In this document: piece after piece, positions 1-5,886 of the stretch
Position numbering within the stretch: position 1 is the first letter of the stretch
Layout of the letters: each line of letters opens with the position of its first letter
Source of the DNA: Actinomycetota bacterium
GTDB lineage: Bacteria; Acidobacteriota; Blastocatellia; Chloracidobacteriales; Chloracidobacteriaceae
Assembly (NCBI GenBank): GCA_013298335.1
Contig: JAAFHI010000190.1
Location: 1-6,688, forward strand
Length of the DNA: 6,688 nucleotides
Reading direction: 5' to 3'
Program-made: the position numbers and the translations under genes
The notes under the pieces: model-generated
Told to the model about the DNA's origin: nothing
What the model saw: only the letters and a program-made list of their open reading frames with translations
Database searches by the model: none

Positions 1-85
1 GCTTTCGTTTAATTGCAGACATAGATTCCCCCAGACGAAATTGATACTTCCCGAAAACCCAGAGTGCGGGACATTGGAAACGGAA

Positions 86-113
86 TTGTCCAACGTAACG
101 AAAAGTTTTTAAT
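86..113 (+). promoter_or_regulatory. possible sigma70-type promoter ahead of the acyltransferase gene
   Basis: TTGTCC (86-91) and TTTAAT (108-113) are separated by 16 bases, a passable -35/-10 pair about 45 bases ahead of the first start codon. The surrounding stretch is AT-richer than the genes. This is a pattern match only. The housekeeping promoter consensus of this organism is unknown here. Confidence 0.22.
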
Positions 114-123
114 GGATTGCGAA

Positions 124-153
124 GTTACCGATGGTAAGTAACATCGCTGTTAC
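124..153. repeat. small nested dyads just before the acyltransferase start
   Basis: GTTAC (124-128), GTAAC (138-142) and GTTAC (149-153) form two overlapping inverted pairs, and TTACC (125-129) pairs with GGTAA (133-137) across a 3-base loop. They lie between the possible promoter and the ATG at 160. They could form alternative short hairpins in the leader RNA or an operator dyad. The stems are only 5 bp, so chance is a real possibility. The rest of the first 159 bases shows no gene. Confidence 0.25.
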
Positions 154-159
154 ATAAGA

Positions 160-1368
160 ATGTCTTTAATTTCGCCGATTCGCAAGAACCGAAATCCTGC
201 ACACATGAAGCACACCTATTCCGAACGCATCACGGAACTCGACGGCATCCGCGGGTTCTGCACGCTGCTCGTCGTCGTCTCGCACTACGTCCACCTCGTC
301 GCGGTGCAATCGACCAGCCCCACGGTTCGCTCGCTGGGCGCGCCCCTCGACGCGCTCATGGGCGTGATGGACGTCTTTTTCGCGCTCTCCGGATTTCTCA
401 TCGGGGGGATTCTGCTCGACGTCCGGGAATCGCCGAATTACTTCAAAACCTTTTATCTGCGCCGGATTCTGCGCATCTTCCCGTTGTTCTACATCGTGTT
501 TCTGGCCTTCGTCGCGACGCGGCTGGCGGCCTTCGCCTTCAATGCGACGTCGCTGCAATGGCTCATCACGCGACCGGTCGGGCTGCTCGCCGGGCAGGAT
601 GCGTTATGGCTCGGCAGCTATGCCGTTTACGCGCAGAATTTCGCGATGGCGTGGACCGGCGATTACGGCTCCTACTGGATGGCCCCGACCTGGTCGCTCG
701 CCGTCGAGGAACAGTTCTATCTGCTCCTGCCGCTCGTCATCCGGTTCACGCCGCCCCGCCATCTGGCGAAACTGATTGTTGTCTGCATCGTGGCCGCGCC
801 GCTGATGCGGTGCGGAATCGCCCTTTCGGGCCGCTCGAATCCGGTCTTGCAGTATGTACTGACGCCGCTGCGCTTCGATTCGCTCGGCATCGGCGTACTG
901 ACGGCGATGCTCTGGCGCAACGAGGCGGCGTGGGCGCGGATTCAAAAGTTCAAGTGGGCGATCATGCTCGTGATGGCCGTTTGTTTCGTGATTCTCTTCG
1001 GCGTCTATTCGCGGAAACTGAATCTGCCGAAACCGGCGCTGATTCCGATGTTCTACTTTTCGCAGGCGGTCTTCTACGCGGGCGCGCTCTGGCTCGCGCT
1101 CGGATTTCGCGACGGCTGGCTCGCCAAATTTCTGCGGATAAAGGTTTTCGGAAAGGTCGGGGAATTTTCCTACGGGTTGTACCTGATGCACGTCCCGATG
1201 CTCGGCCTGCTCCACGCGCTCGTCTTCCGCGCCGCGCCGAGCATTGATTCCATTGGGGGCATCGCCGTCACCGTCACCGCTGCCATCCTCGCCATGCTGC
1301 TCGCCAAAGCCTCGTGGGAATGGCTCGAACGGCCCCTTTTGCGTCGCGGGAAGCAGTTTACCTACTGA
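160..1368 (+). CDS. OafA/YrhL-type membrane O-acyltransferase (acyltransferase family 3)
   Basis: This is an integral inner-membrane enzyme that transfers acyl (often acetyl) groups onto surface glycans, lipids or other exported substrates; the acceptor cannot be read from sequence. Family marks, numbered from the ATG at 160, are ELDGIRG with R31 and H42 in the R-x10-H pattern, FFALSGFLIG (about 73-82), RRILRIFP (101-108), WSLAVEEQFY (178-187), RFDSLGIG (238-245), GEFSYGLYLMHVP (334-346) and a terminal WEWLERPLL. About ten hydrophobic segments span the protein, and 402 residues is the usual length for a stand-alone family member without the C-terminal SGNH domain. The start is uncertain. The ATG at 205 (MKHTYSERITELDG) gives the short N-terminus typical of the family, and neither start has a clear ribosome-binding site. 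The stop overlaps the next gene as TGATG, so the two are probably co-translated and may act on one lipid or glycolipid product. Confidence 0.93.
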   Translation: MSLISPIRKNRNPAHMKHTYSERITELDGIRGFCTLLVVVSHYVHLVAVQSTSPTVRSLGAPLDALMGVMDVFFALSGFLIGGILLDVRESPNYFKTFYLRRILRIFPLFYIVFLAFVATRLAAFAFNATSLQWLITRPVGLLAGQDALWLGSYAVYAQNFAMAWTGDYGSYWMAPTWSLAVEEQFYLLLPLVIRFTPPRHLAKLIVVCIVAAPLMRCGIALSGRSNPVLQYVLTPLRFDSLGIGVLTAMLWRNEAAWARIQKFKWAIMLVMAVCFVILFGVYSRKLNLPKPALIPMFYFSQAVFYAGALWLALGFRDGWLAKFLRIKVFGKVGEFSYGLYLMHVPMLGLLHALVFRAAPSIDSIGGIAVTVTAAILAMLLAKASWEWLERPLLRRGKQFTY

Positions 1369-2093
1369 TGCGCGTATTTTTGCACAGTCTGTGGGTCTGG
1401 GCGGTTCTGGTGGCCTTCCTACTGGTCGGTCTGCCGTGGGTTTTTCTGCTGGTGCTGTTCTGCCGAAGGGAAACGACGTGGCGGGTGTGTCAGCGGCTCT
1501 ACCGCGCGGTGTTCCGGCTGATCGGCGTCCGGGTGACGGTACGTGGAATGGAACACATCGTTCCGGGCCGGGCCTACGTCGTGGCCGGAAACCACGTCAA
1601 CTTTCTCGACCCGTTCGCTTTGTGCGTCGCGCTGCCGGTCCCGACCGTCGGTTTTGAAAAACGCGAAAATTTCCGCGTTCCAATCTACGGCGCACTCATG
1701 AAGTTGTGGGGAAATCTGCCGATTTCGCGCACCGACACCGAGCAGGCCAAGCGCGATCTCGCTGCCGCCCGCGAGGTGCTGGCCCGCGGCGACCGGTGGG
1801 TGCTGCTGTTTCCCGAAGGCACCCGGACGCGCACCGGCGCGGTCGGTCCGTTCAAGAAAGGCGCGTTCCATCTTGCCCGTCAGGTCGGGGCGGAGATCGT
1901 GCCATTTACGAACGCGGGAAGTTTTGCCGTCCACCGGACCGACACCTGGACATGGCGTCCGGGGCCGATCGAAATCGTTCTGCATCCGCCGATTTCACCC
2001 GATCACTTCAGCGAAAACGATGTGTCCGCGCTCGTCGAGATGGTTCGCGCCGCCGTGGTGAATGGCGCGAACCAACCCGAATCCGCAAACTGA
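1368..2093 (+). CDS. PlsC-family 1-acyl-sn-glycerol-3-phosphate acyltransferase (lysophospholipid acyltransferase)
   Basis: A 241-residue membrane-anchored acyltransferase. One long hydrophobic N-terminal segment (about 5-32) precedes the catalytic domain. Motif I NHVNFLD (75-81) supplies the His/Asp pair, GNLPISR (115-121) fits the substrate-binding motif, FPEGTR (148-153) is motif III, and KKGAFHLA and IVPF follow. The family adds an acyl chain to lysophosphatidic acid to make phosphatidic acid, but relatives acylate ornithine lipids and other acceptors, so the substrate is open. The ATG at 1368 is chosen because it overlaps the upstream stop (TGATG), begins a normal hydrophobic N-terminus, and avoids the 18 extra residues from the earlier ATG at 1314, which lie inside the upstream gene. 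Translational coupling to the O-acyltransferase suggests a shared pathway. The gene converges on the - strand operon with 7 bases between the two stops, and no terminator hairpin is visible there. Confidence 0.9.
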   Translation: MRVFLHSLWVWAVLVAFLLVGLPWVFLLVLFCRRETTWRVCQRLYRAVFRLIGVRVTVRGMEHIVPGRAYVVAGNHVNFLDPFALCVALPVPTVGFEKRENFRVPIYGALMKLWGNLPISRTDTEQAKRDLAAAREVLARGDRWVLLFPEGTRTRTGAVGPFKKGAFHLARQVGAEIVPFTNAGSFAVHRTDTWTWRPGPIEIVLHPPISPDHFSENDVSALVEMVRAAVVNGANQPESAN

Positions 2094-2100
2094 AGCATTT

Positions 2101-2214
2101 CTACTTTCCGAGGCCGAGGTACAACCCAATCAGAAAGGCGTATCCGGCGGCGATGCCGGTCATCAGGGAGATCCATTTCCGGTTGACCGGAGCGGCGCAG
2201 TTTTTTCGAATCAC
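2101..2214 (-). CDS. 37-residue single-pass membrane protein, GTG start
   Basis: I do not recognise this protein. It starts VIRKNCAAPVNRKW and ends in one hydrophobic segment (about 15-34, rich in G, A, L, I and Y) with a basic last residue (GLGK). The basic N-terminus before the helix predicts an N-in, single-pass topology. The GTG at 2214 is chosen because GGAGA (2222-2226 read on the - strand) sits 7 bases upstream. The open frame extends further upstream to 2385, but that part is out of phase with, and overlaps, the 61-residue gene. It lies 19 bases after the 61-residue gene's stop and is probably the last gene of the hydrolase operon. Its function is unknown. It may be a small subunit or regulator of a membrane protein. 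A chance open frame cannot be excluded at this length. Confidence 0.5.
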   Translation of the reverse strand: MIRKNCAAPVNRKWISLMTGIAAGYAFLIGLYLGLGK

Positions 2215-2221
2215 GATGTTT

Positions 2222-2226
2222 TCTCC
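2222..2226 (-). promoter_or_regulatory. ribosome-binding site for the 37-residue gene
   Basis: GGAGA on the - strand lies 7 bases before the GTG at 2214 and decides that start over the longer open frame. Confidence 0.45.
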
Positions 2227-2233
2227 AGAAGGT

Positions 2234-2419
2234 TTAGGTCCGGCACTTCCGATTCCGGCTGGTTTCAATGGCCGCCCCGCAGGCAAAAAGGCTGCTGGAC
2301 GTGGCCGCGAAAATCGTCGCGAAGTCATGGCATCCACTTCCGACATCGCCAATCGCGAGGCCGAGCAGGACCGCTCCGATGACATACATCGTCCAGGTGA
2401 CTATCCGTTTTGAGTTCAT
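2234..2419 (-). CDS. 61-residue small membrane protein, probably two-pass
   Basis: I do not recognise this protein. It begins MNSKRIVTWTMYVIGAV. A first hydrophobic segment covers about residues 7-24, a short GDVGSGCHD turn follows, then a second weaker segment at about 34-51, and a basic tail (SRNRKCRT). A positive N-terminus and a positive C-terminus fit a two-helix hairpin with both ends in the cytoplasm. Three cysteines (30, 47, 59) are noticeable for so short a protein. The start is firm because AAGGAGG lies 7 bases before the ATG. It begins 39 bases after the hydrolase stop on the same strand and is followed 19 bases later by the 37-residue gene, so all three probably share a transcript. 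Function is unknown. Confidence 0.68.
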   Translation of the reverse strand: MNSKRIVTWTMYVIGAVLLGLAIGDVGSGCHDFATIFAATSSSLFACGAAIETSRNRKCRT

Positions 2420-2426
2420 TCGCTCT

Positions 2427-2433
2427 CCTCCTT
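2427..2433 (-). promoter_or_regulatory. strong Shine-Dalgarno for the 61-residue gene
   Basis: AAGGAGG on the - strand, 7 bases from the ATG at 2419, is a near-perfect anti-16S match at ideal spacing. It is the clearest ribosome-binding site in the window and the main evidence that this tiny gene is real. Confidence 0.75.
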
Positions 2434-2458
2434 TCCTGAGGAATGTCCGTTCAAGGGG

Positions 2459-3781
2459 CTATTGCATCTTGGCCAATCCCGCGAGGACCTCGGTCACGAT
2501 GACCGGGTTGAAGTGCCCGTAATCGCGTTTGACGGTCAGTTCGACGCTTTCGCGTTTTGAACCCGCGGTTTGAAAGGTGTGGTCGATTTTCGGGAGCATT
2601 TTGAATTCGGCGCCGCCGGGGCGGAACGAATTCACCATCTCGGCAATGAACCGGTTGTTTTCGGCGTTGGTCTGGAAATCGCTCTCGCCGTAGAGCACGA
2701 GCACCTTGCCGGTGACCTTCTTCCACGTCTCGGCGTATTTCAGATCATTCAGTTCGTGAAAGAAGCGGGGCGCGCGCGACGCGTAGGTTCCATCCGGGCC
2801 GAAGTAATCCTTCATTTCGGGATGAAGTTTGACGATCTCTTCCGGTTTCAGTTTCTGTCCGAAAAAGAGATGGACGAATTCCTGGTGAAGTTTGACCCCG
2901 GCTTCGAGTTCGACGTAGTCAATCTTCTCCGGAATGCGGCTCTGATCGAACACATTCTCGATTTCGTACAGGCTCCACAACCGCGCCGCAGTGCCGTAGG
3001 TGATGACGCCCTTCACGTTTTCATCCGCCGCGACGAACGGGGCCGAAATTCCCCCCAGACTGTGACCAAGCACGTAAATTCGCGACGTGTCGACGTAGGG
3101 TAATGCCCGAATCTGCTTGAGCGCGGCCTTGTATCCGTCAAGTTCCTCAAGAAAACCGATTTCGCCGCAGGGTTTGCCCTCACTGTCGCTCAGTCCGCTG
3201 CGTTCCGTGCGGACCACGACGTACCCCTTTTGAGCAATCGGCGTCAGCAAATCGTAGTAGGGATGCCCCGGCGCGAGGTCAATCACGGATGAACAGTAAA
3301 TCCCCTGAATGAAAAGGATTGCGGGCAGTTTCCCGGTCGCGTTCGCCGGTTTCTGAATGACCGTGCGGTGATATTCGGCGCCGACCTGCGTTTCGGTGTA
3401 GATCACGTCGAGCCCCGGCGCGGTTTCCTTCGGGCGTCCGGTGAAGGTCCCGGTGAGCGTGACCGGTTTCCCGTCGCGTTGCGCGACGACGGTGACCTGA
3501 TCGCCCTCATTGTATTTGCGGAGCAGGGCAACCAGCCCGGCGGTGTCCCGGATGGCGTCGCCGTTGAGGGTCGTAACCACATCGCCGGCTTTCAGGCCGA
3601 TGGTCGCGCCGGTCAGCTCCGGCGAAACGAGGTCAACTTTAAGGCCGGGCGTGTCGGCGACCGCCGAGAAGCGCGCCCCGATAGCGGCCTTGCGCTTGAG
3701 GTGTTGCGCCTGACCGATCAGGACCGTGACGGACAACAGCAGAATCAGCGTGAACACCGAGCGGAAGTACAAACGGTTCAT
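2459..3781 (-). CDS. exported PDZ-domain alpha/beta hydrolase (S9/dienelactone-hydrolase-like)
   Basis: A 440-residue exported serine hydrolase. Residues 1-26 are a signal peptide (MNRLYFRS, then a hydrophobic core, ending near GQAQ), so it acts in the periplasm or outside. Residues about 35-115 are a PDZ domain (GLKAGDVVTTLNGDAI, then a typical TVVAQRDGKPVTLTGTF strand pair), which normally binds peptide termini. The alpha/beta-hydrolase fold follows: strand and oxyanion region LPAILFIQGIYCSS (152-165), nucleophile elbow GHSLGG with S241, acid D368 in LYGESDF, and H401 in KIDHTF. The catalytic triad is therefore complete. The family cleaves esters or short peptides, and the substrate here is unknown. 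The start at 3781 is preferred over the in-frame ATG at 3844 because it puts the signal peptide at the very N-terminus. It diverges from the regulator gene, and two small membrane-protein genes follow it. Confidence 0.88.
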   Translation of the reverse strand: MNRLYFRSVFTLILLLSVTVLIGQAQHLKRKAAIGARFSAVADTPGLKVDLVSPELTGATIGLKAGDVVTTLNGDAIRDTAGLVALLRKYNEGDQVTVVAQRDGKPVTLTGTFTGRPKETAPGLDVIYTETQVGAEYHRTVIQKPANATGKLPAILFIQGIYCSSVIDLAPGHPYYDLLTPIAQKGYVVVRTERSGLSDSEGKPCGEIGFLEELDGYKAALKQIRALPYVDTSRIYVLGHSLGGISAPFVAADENVKGVITYGTAARLWSLYEIENVFDQSRIPEKIDYVELEAGVKLHQEFVHLFFGQKLKPEEIVKLHPEMKDYFGPDGTYASRAPRFFHELNDLKYAETWKKVTGKVLVLYGESDFQTNAENNRFIAEMVNSFRPGGAEFKMLPKIDHTFQTAGSKRESVELTVKRDYGHFNPVIVTEVLAGLAKMQ

Positions 3782-3920
3782 GTGGCTCACTTTATGAATG
3801 GTAGAAAGATGAAAGACTCGAAACGCCCGGCCTTCGCAGATCACGCAACCGTTGGAAAAGGGAGGGCGTTTCTCTGAACACAGTGTACGCGGGAGTCTTC
3901 ATGGTAGTTTTTCGGCTGTC

Positions 3921-3949
3921 TTGAAAGTTTTCTTACAAAATTCTTACAG
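3921..3949 (+). promoter_or_regulatory. possible promoter of the winged-helix regulator gene
   Basis: TTGAAA (3921-3926) is a good -35, and TTACAG (3944-3949), 17 bases on, is a weak -10. The pair sits about 40 bases before the ATG at 3987 in the only AT-rich part of the divergent intergenic region, and it overlaps the TTCTTACA direct repeat, so binding there would affect this promoter. No comparably good promoter is seen for the divergent hydrolase gene. Confidence 0.3.
3930..3948 (+). promoter_or_regulatory. TTCTTACA direct repeat with 11-base period, candidate operator
   Basis: TTCTTACA occurs at 3930-3937 and again, identically, at 3941-3948 with AAA between, an 11-base centre-to-centre period. 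A degraded third half-site (GTCTTGAA, 3918-3925) may precede them. OmpR/PhoB-family winged helices bind head-to-tail on direct half-sites about one helical turn apart, and the gene just downstream encodes such a domain. Autoregulation by its own product is the natural inference but is untested. Part of the repeat could also simply be promoter sequence. Confidence 0.42.
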
Positions 3950-3986
3950 CGCAAGCCCGGCCCCCCGACGCGGCTGAAGAGCGGGA

Positions 3987-5738
3987 ATGACGGAAGTCTT
4001 GAATCAAACCTATTCGTTCGGACAATTTCGCATCGAAACCGCCGAGCGCCGGGTCCGGCGCGGTGACGAAATCATTTCCCTGACGCCGAAAGCTTTTGAA
4101 ACCCTGCTGCTGCTGGTCGAAAACCGCGGGCGGCTGGTGTCGAAGGAGGAATTTCTGAGCCGCGTCTGGCCGAATGCCTACGTGACCGAAGTGAGCCTTG
4201 CCCGCAACGTGTCGGCCCTTCGCAAAGCGCTGGGCGATGCGGGCGAGAACCTCATCGAAACGGTTTCGAAATTCGGCTACCGTTTCAAACTTCCGGTAAC
4301 CGAGGCTGCGGGAGACACTTCCGAACCGGCCATCAGTACGGCGATGGCGGTGCTGCCGTTCGCCTCGGTCGGCGCGGAAGAAGGGAATGCCTACCTCGAA
4401 CTCGGTCTCGCGGACGCGCTCATCACGCGCCTGAGCACCATGCGCCGGGTCGCGGTGCGTCCGACGAGCGCCGTGCGGCGCTACGCGGGAACACCGGTGA
4501 ATCTCGGCGAAATCGGACGCGAACTGCGGGTGGCGCGCATTCTCGAAGGCACGATCCAGGTCATCGCCGACCGGTTGCGGGTGACAGTGCGGCTGGTGGA
4601 CGTCGAAACGCAGAGCCCGATCTGGGCCGAGAAGTTCGACGAGGCGTTTTCAAACATTTTCGCCATCCAGGATTCCATCTCCGAGCGCGTCGCCAATGCC
4701 CTGCTGCCGCATCTGACCGAAACCGAGCGCGCCTCGCTGTCCGCGCCGACGGTCGGGAACTCGAAAGCACATCAGTACTATTTGAAAGGCCGCTATGCGT
4801 GGACGCTTCGCACCGGGGCGAGTCTCGAAACCGCGCTCGGACATTTCAAAACGGCCATCGACATCGCGCCCGATTATGCCCTGGCGCATGCCGGATACGC
4901 CGACTGCTGCCTGTCGTTGCTGCTTCACGCGGGCGTTTCGCCGCGCGAATACCTGCCACTGGCGAAAACCGCCGCGACCCGCGCCATCGAACTCGCGCCC
5001 GATCTGGCGGAGGGCTACGTTCCGCTGGCGATGGCGAAACTCTGCGGCGACTGGGACTTCGCAGGGGCGGAAGCCGCCATGCGGCGCGGGCTCGATCTGA
5101 AACCGAACTACGCCCACGGACGCCACTGGCATTCCCAGTTGCTGACGACCATCGGACGCTTCGAGGAATCCATCCTCGAAGCCCGGCGGGCGCTCGAACT
5201 CGACCCGCTGTCGCTGATGATCAACATGCATCTGGCCGACATGCTGTTCATCGCGCGCGACTACGAAACCGCCGCCGAGCAGTTGCGCGATACGCTCGAC
5301 ATGAACGGCGATTTCGTCCCCGCGCTGAACTGGCTGGGCCTGGTCTATTCGAAAACGGGGAATCACGCGGAAGCCGTGCGCGTACTCGAACGGGCCGTCG
5401 ATCTGTGCGATGGCAACCCGCGCGTGATCGCCGACCTCGGGTGTGTCTATGCCGCCGCCGGAAGAAACGAAGAGGCGTTCGCGGTTGCCGACCGGCTCGA
5501 AGCGCTTTCCAGCCAGCGCCACGTCTCACCCGTCGAACGGGCACTGCTCTCCGCCGCCCTCGACTGCCTTGACGCCACGTTCGGTTTTCTCGAAGAAGCC
5601 TTTGCCGAGCGTCACTTCGACCTTTTACTGCTCAAGGTCTGGCCGGGCTTTGATTCGCTCCGCGGCGACCTGCGCCTCGCCGGCATGCTCGAACGGATGG
5701 GGCTTGGGGAAGGCGGAAGGATGAAGGATGAGGGATGA
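3987..5738 (+). CDS. winged-helix / TolB-like / TPR regulatory protein, CadC-style DNA-binding domain but soluble
   Basis: A 583-residue regulator in three parts. Residues about 8-104 are an OmpR/PhoB-type winged helix: YSFGQFRIETAERRVRRG forms the N-terminal sheet, LTPKAFETLLLLVENRGRLVS and KEEFLSRVW follow, the recognition helix lies around VTEVSLARNVSALRKALGD, and ETVSKFGYRF is the wing. Residues about 118-240 match the TolB-like domain found with such regulators and in class III cyclases (AVLPFASVG, GLADALITRLS, ARILEGTIQ, IWAEKFDE). TPRs run from about 262 to 505, including HFKTAIDIAPDYALAHAGYADC. There is no receiver domain and, unlike CadC or ToxR, no transmembrane helix, so the input is probably a protein or ligand sensed by the TolB/TPR part. 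The ATG at 3987 follows GGGA at close spacing. The last residues (GEGGRMKDEG) are encoded by an invading GGATGAA repeat array, so the native C-terminus may once have ended differently. Confidence 0.88.
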   Translation: MTEVLNQTYSFGQFRIETAERRVRRGDEIISLTPKAFETLLLLVENRGRLVSKEEFLSRVWPNAYVTEVSLARNVSALRKALGDAGENLIETVSKFGYRFKLPVTEAAGDTSEPAISTAMAVLPFASVGAEEGNAYLELGLADALITRLSTMRRVAVRPTSAVRRYAGTPVNLGEIGRELRVARILEGTIQVIADRLRVTVRLVDVETQSPIWAEKFDEAFSNIFAIQDSISERVANALLPHLTETERASLSAPTVGNSKAHQYYLKGRYAWTLRTGASLETALGHFKTAIDIAPDYALAHAGYADCCLSLLLHAGVSPREYLPLAKTAATRAIELAPDLAEGYVPLAMAKLCGDWDFAGAEAAMRRGLDLKPNYAHGRHWHSQLLTTIGRFEESILEARRALELDPLSLMINMHLADMLFIARDYETAAEQLRDTLDMNGDFVPALNWLGLVYSKTGNHAEAVRVLERAVDLCDGNPRVIADLGCVYAAAGRNEEAFAVADRLEALSSQRHVSPVERALLSAALDCLDATFGFLEEAFAERHFDLLLLKVWPGFDSLRGDLRLAGMLERMGLGEGGRMKDEG

Positions 5739-5746
5739 AGGATGAA
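5719..5746 (+). repeat. GGATGAA heptanucleotide tandem repeat overlapping the regulator stop codon
   Basis: Four head-to-tail 7-base units (GGATGAA, GGATGAG, GGATGAA, GGATGAA) cover the last codons and the TGA stop (5736-5738) of the winged-helix regulator. Further single copies of the GGGATGA core recur at about 5788-5794, 5802-5808 and 5842-5849, each a short way ahead of a GC-rich palindromic element, so the heptamer looks like part of the same composite repeat. Because 7 is not a multiple of 3, gain or loss of units would shift the frame and change the C-terminus. Confidence 0.75.
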
Positions 5747-5754
5747 AAAAGTCA

Positions 5755-5880
5755 GTACCCCCTGCGGGAGCGGGCAGGCCGTTGAGAGGGATGAGGTCGG
5801 AGGGATGAAGTACCGCCTTCGGTAACGAGCGGGTCTGGGAAAGGGATGATGTCCGTACCGCCTGCGGTAGCGGGCGGGTT
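5755..5880. repeat. three copies of a GC-rich palindromic REP-like element
   Basis: Related copies begin GTACC at 5755-5778, 5810-5834 and 5855-5880. The third is the cleanest (GTACCGCCTGCGGTAGCGGG then CGGG). Each can fold: CCTGC/GCAGG in copy 1 (5761-5765 with 5774-5778), CCGC/GCGG in copy 2 (5813-5816 with 5829-5832), and CCGCC/GGCGG in copy 3 (5858-5862 with 5873-5877), with an alternative ACCGC/GCGGT hairpin in copy 3. The spacing is 55 then 45 bases. Different sequences keep a stem in each copy, which suggests structure matters. They resemble the repetitive extragenic palindromes dispersed between genes in many bacteria. No REP-associated transposase is in the window. Confidence 0.68.
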
Positions 5881-5886
5881 TCAACA

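Noticed and set aside
112..141. Nine-codon leader ORF (ATG 112 to TAA 139-141)
   Set aside because: No ribosome-binding site and no run of regulatory codons, so nothing beyond chance.
1314..1367. Longer start of the PlsC-like gene at 1314
   Set aside because: It adds 18 residues encoded inside the upstream gene. The TGATG overlap at 1368 is the usual coupled arrangement.
2215..2385. Upstream extension of the 37-residue frame to a 94-residue protein
   Set aside because: The extra part overlaps the better-supported 61-residue gene in another frame and reads as low-complexity R/P/S/A shadow sequence. GGAGA before GTG 2214 explains the start.
3782..3844. Longer hydrolase start at 3844
   Set aside because: It would place 21 polar residues ahead of a clear signal peptide. 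The ATG at 3781 gives a normal exported-protein N-terminus.
4650..5522. Long antisense open frames inside the regulator gene and similarly inside the acyltransferase and hydrolase genes
   Set aside because: GC-rich codon use leaves antisense frames open. Their translations are R/G/A/P-rich, lack domains, and lie opposite genes with clear motifs.
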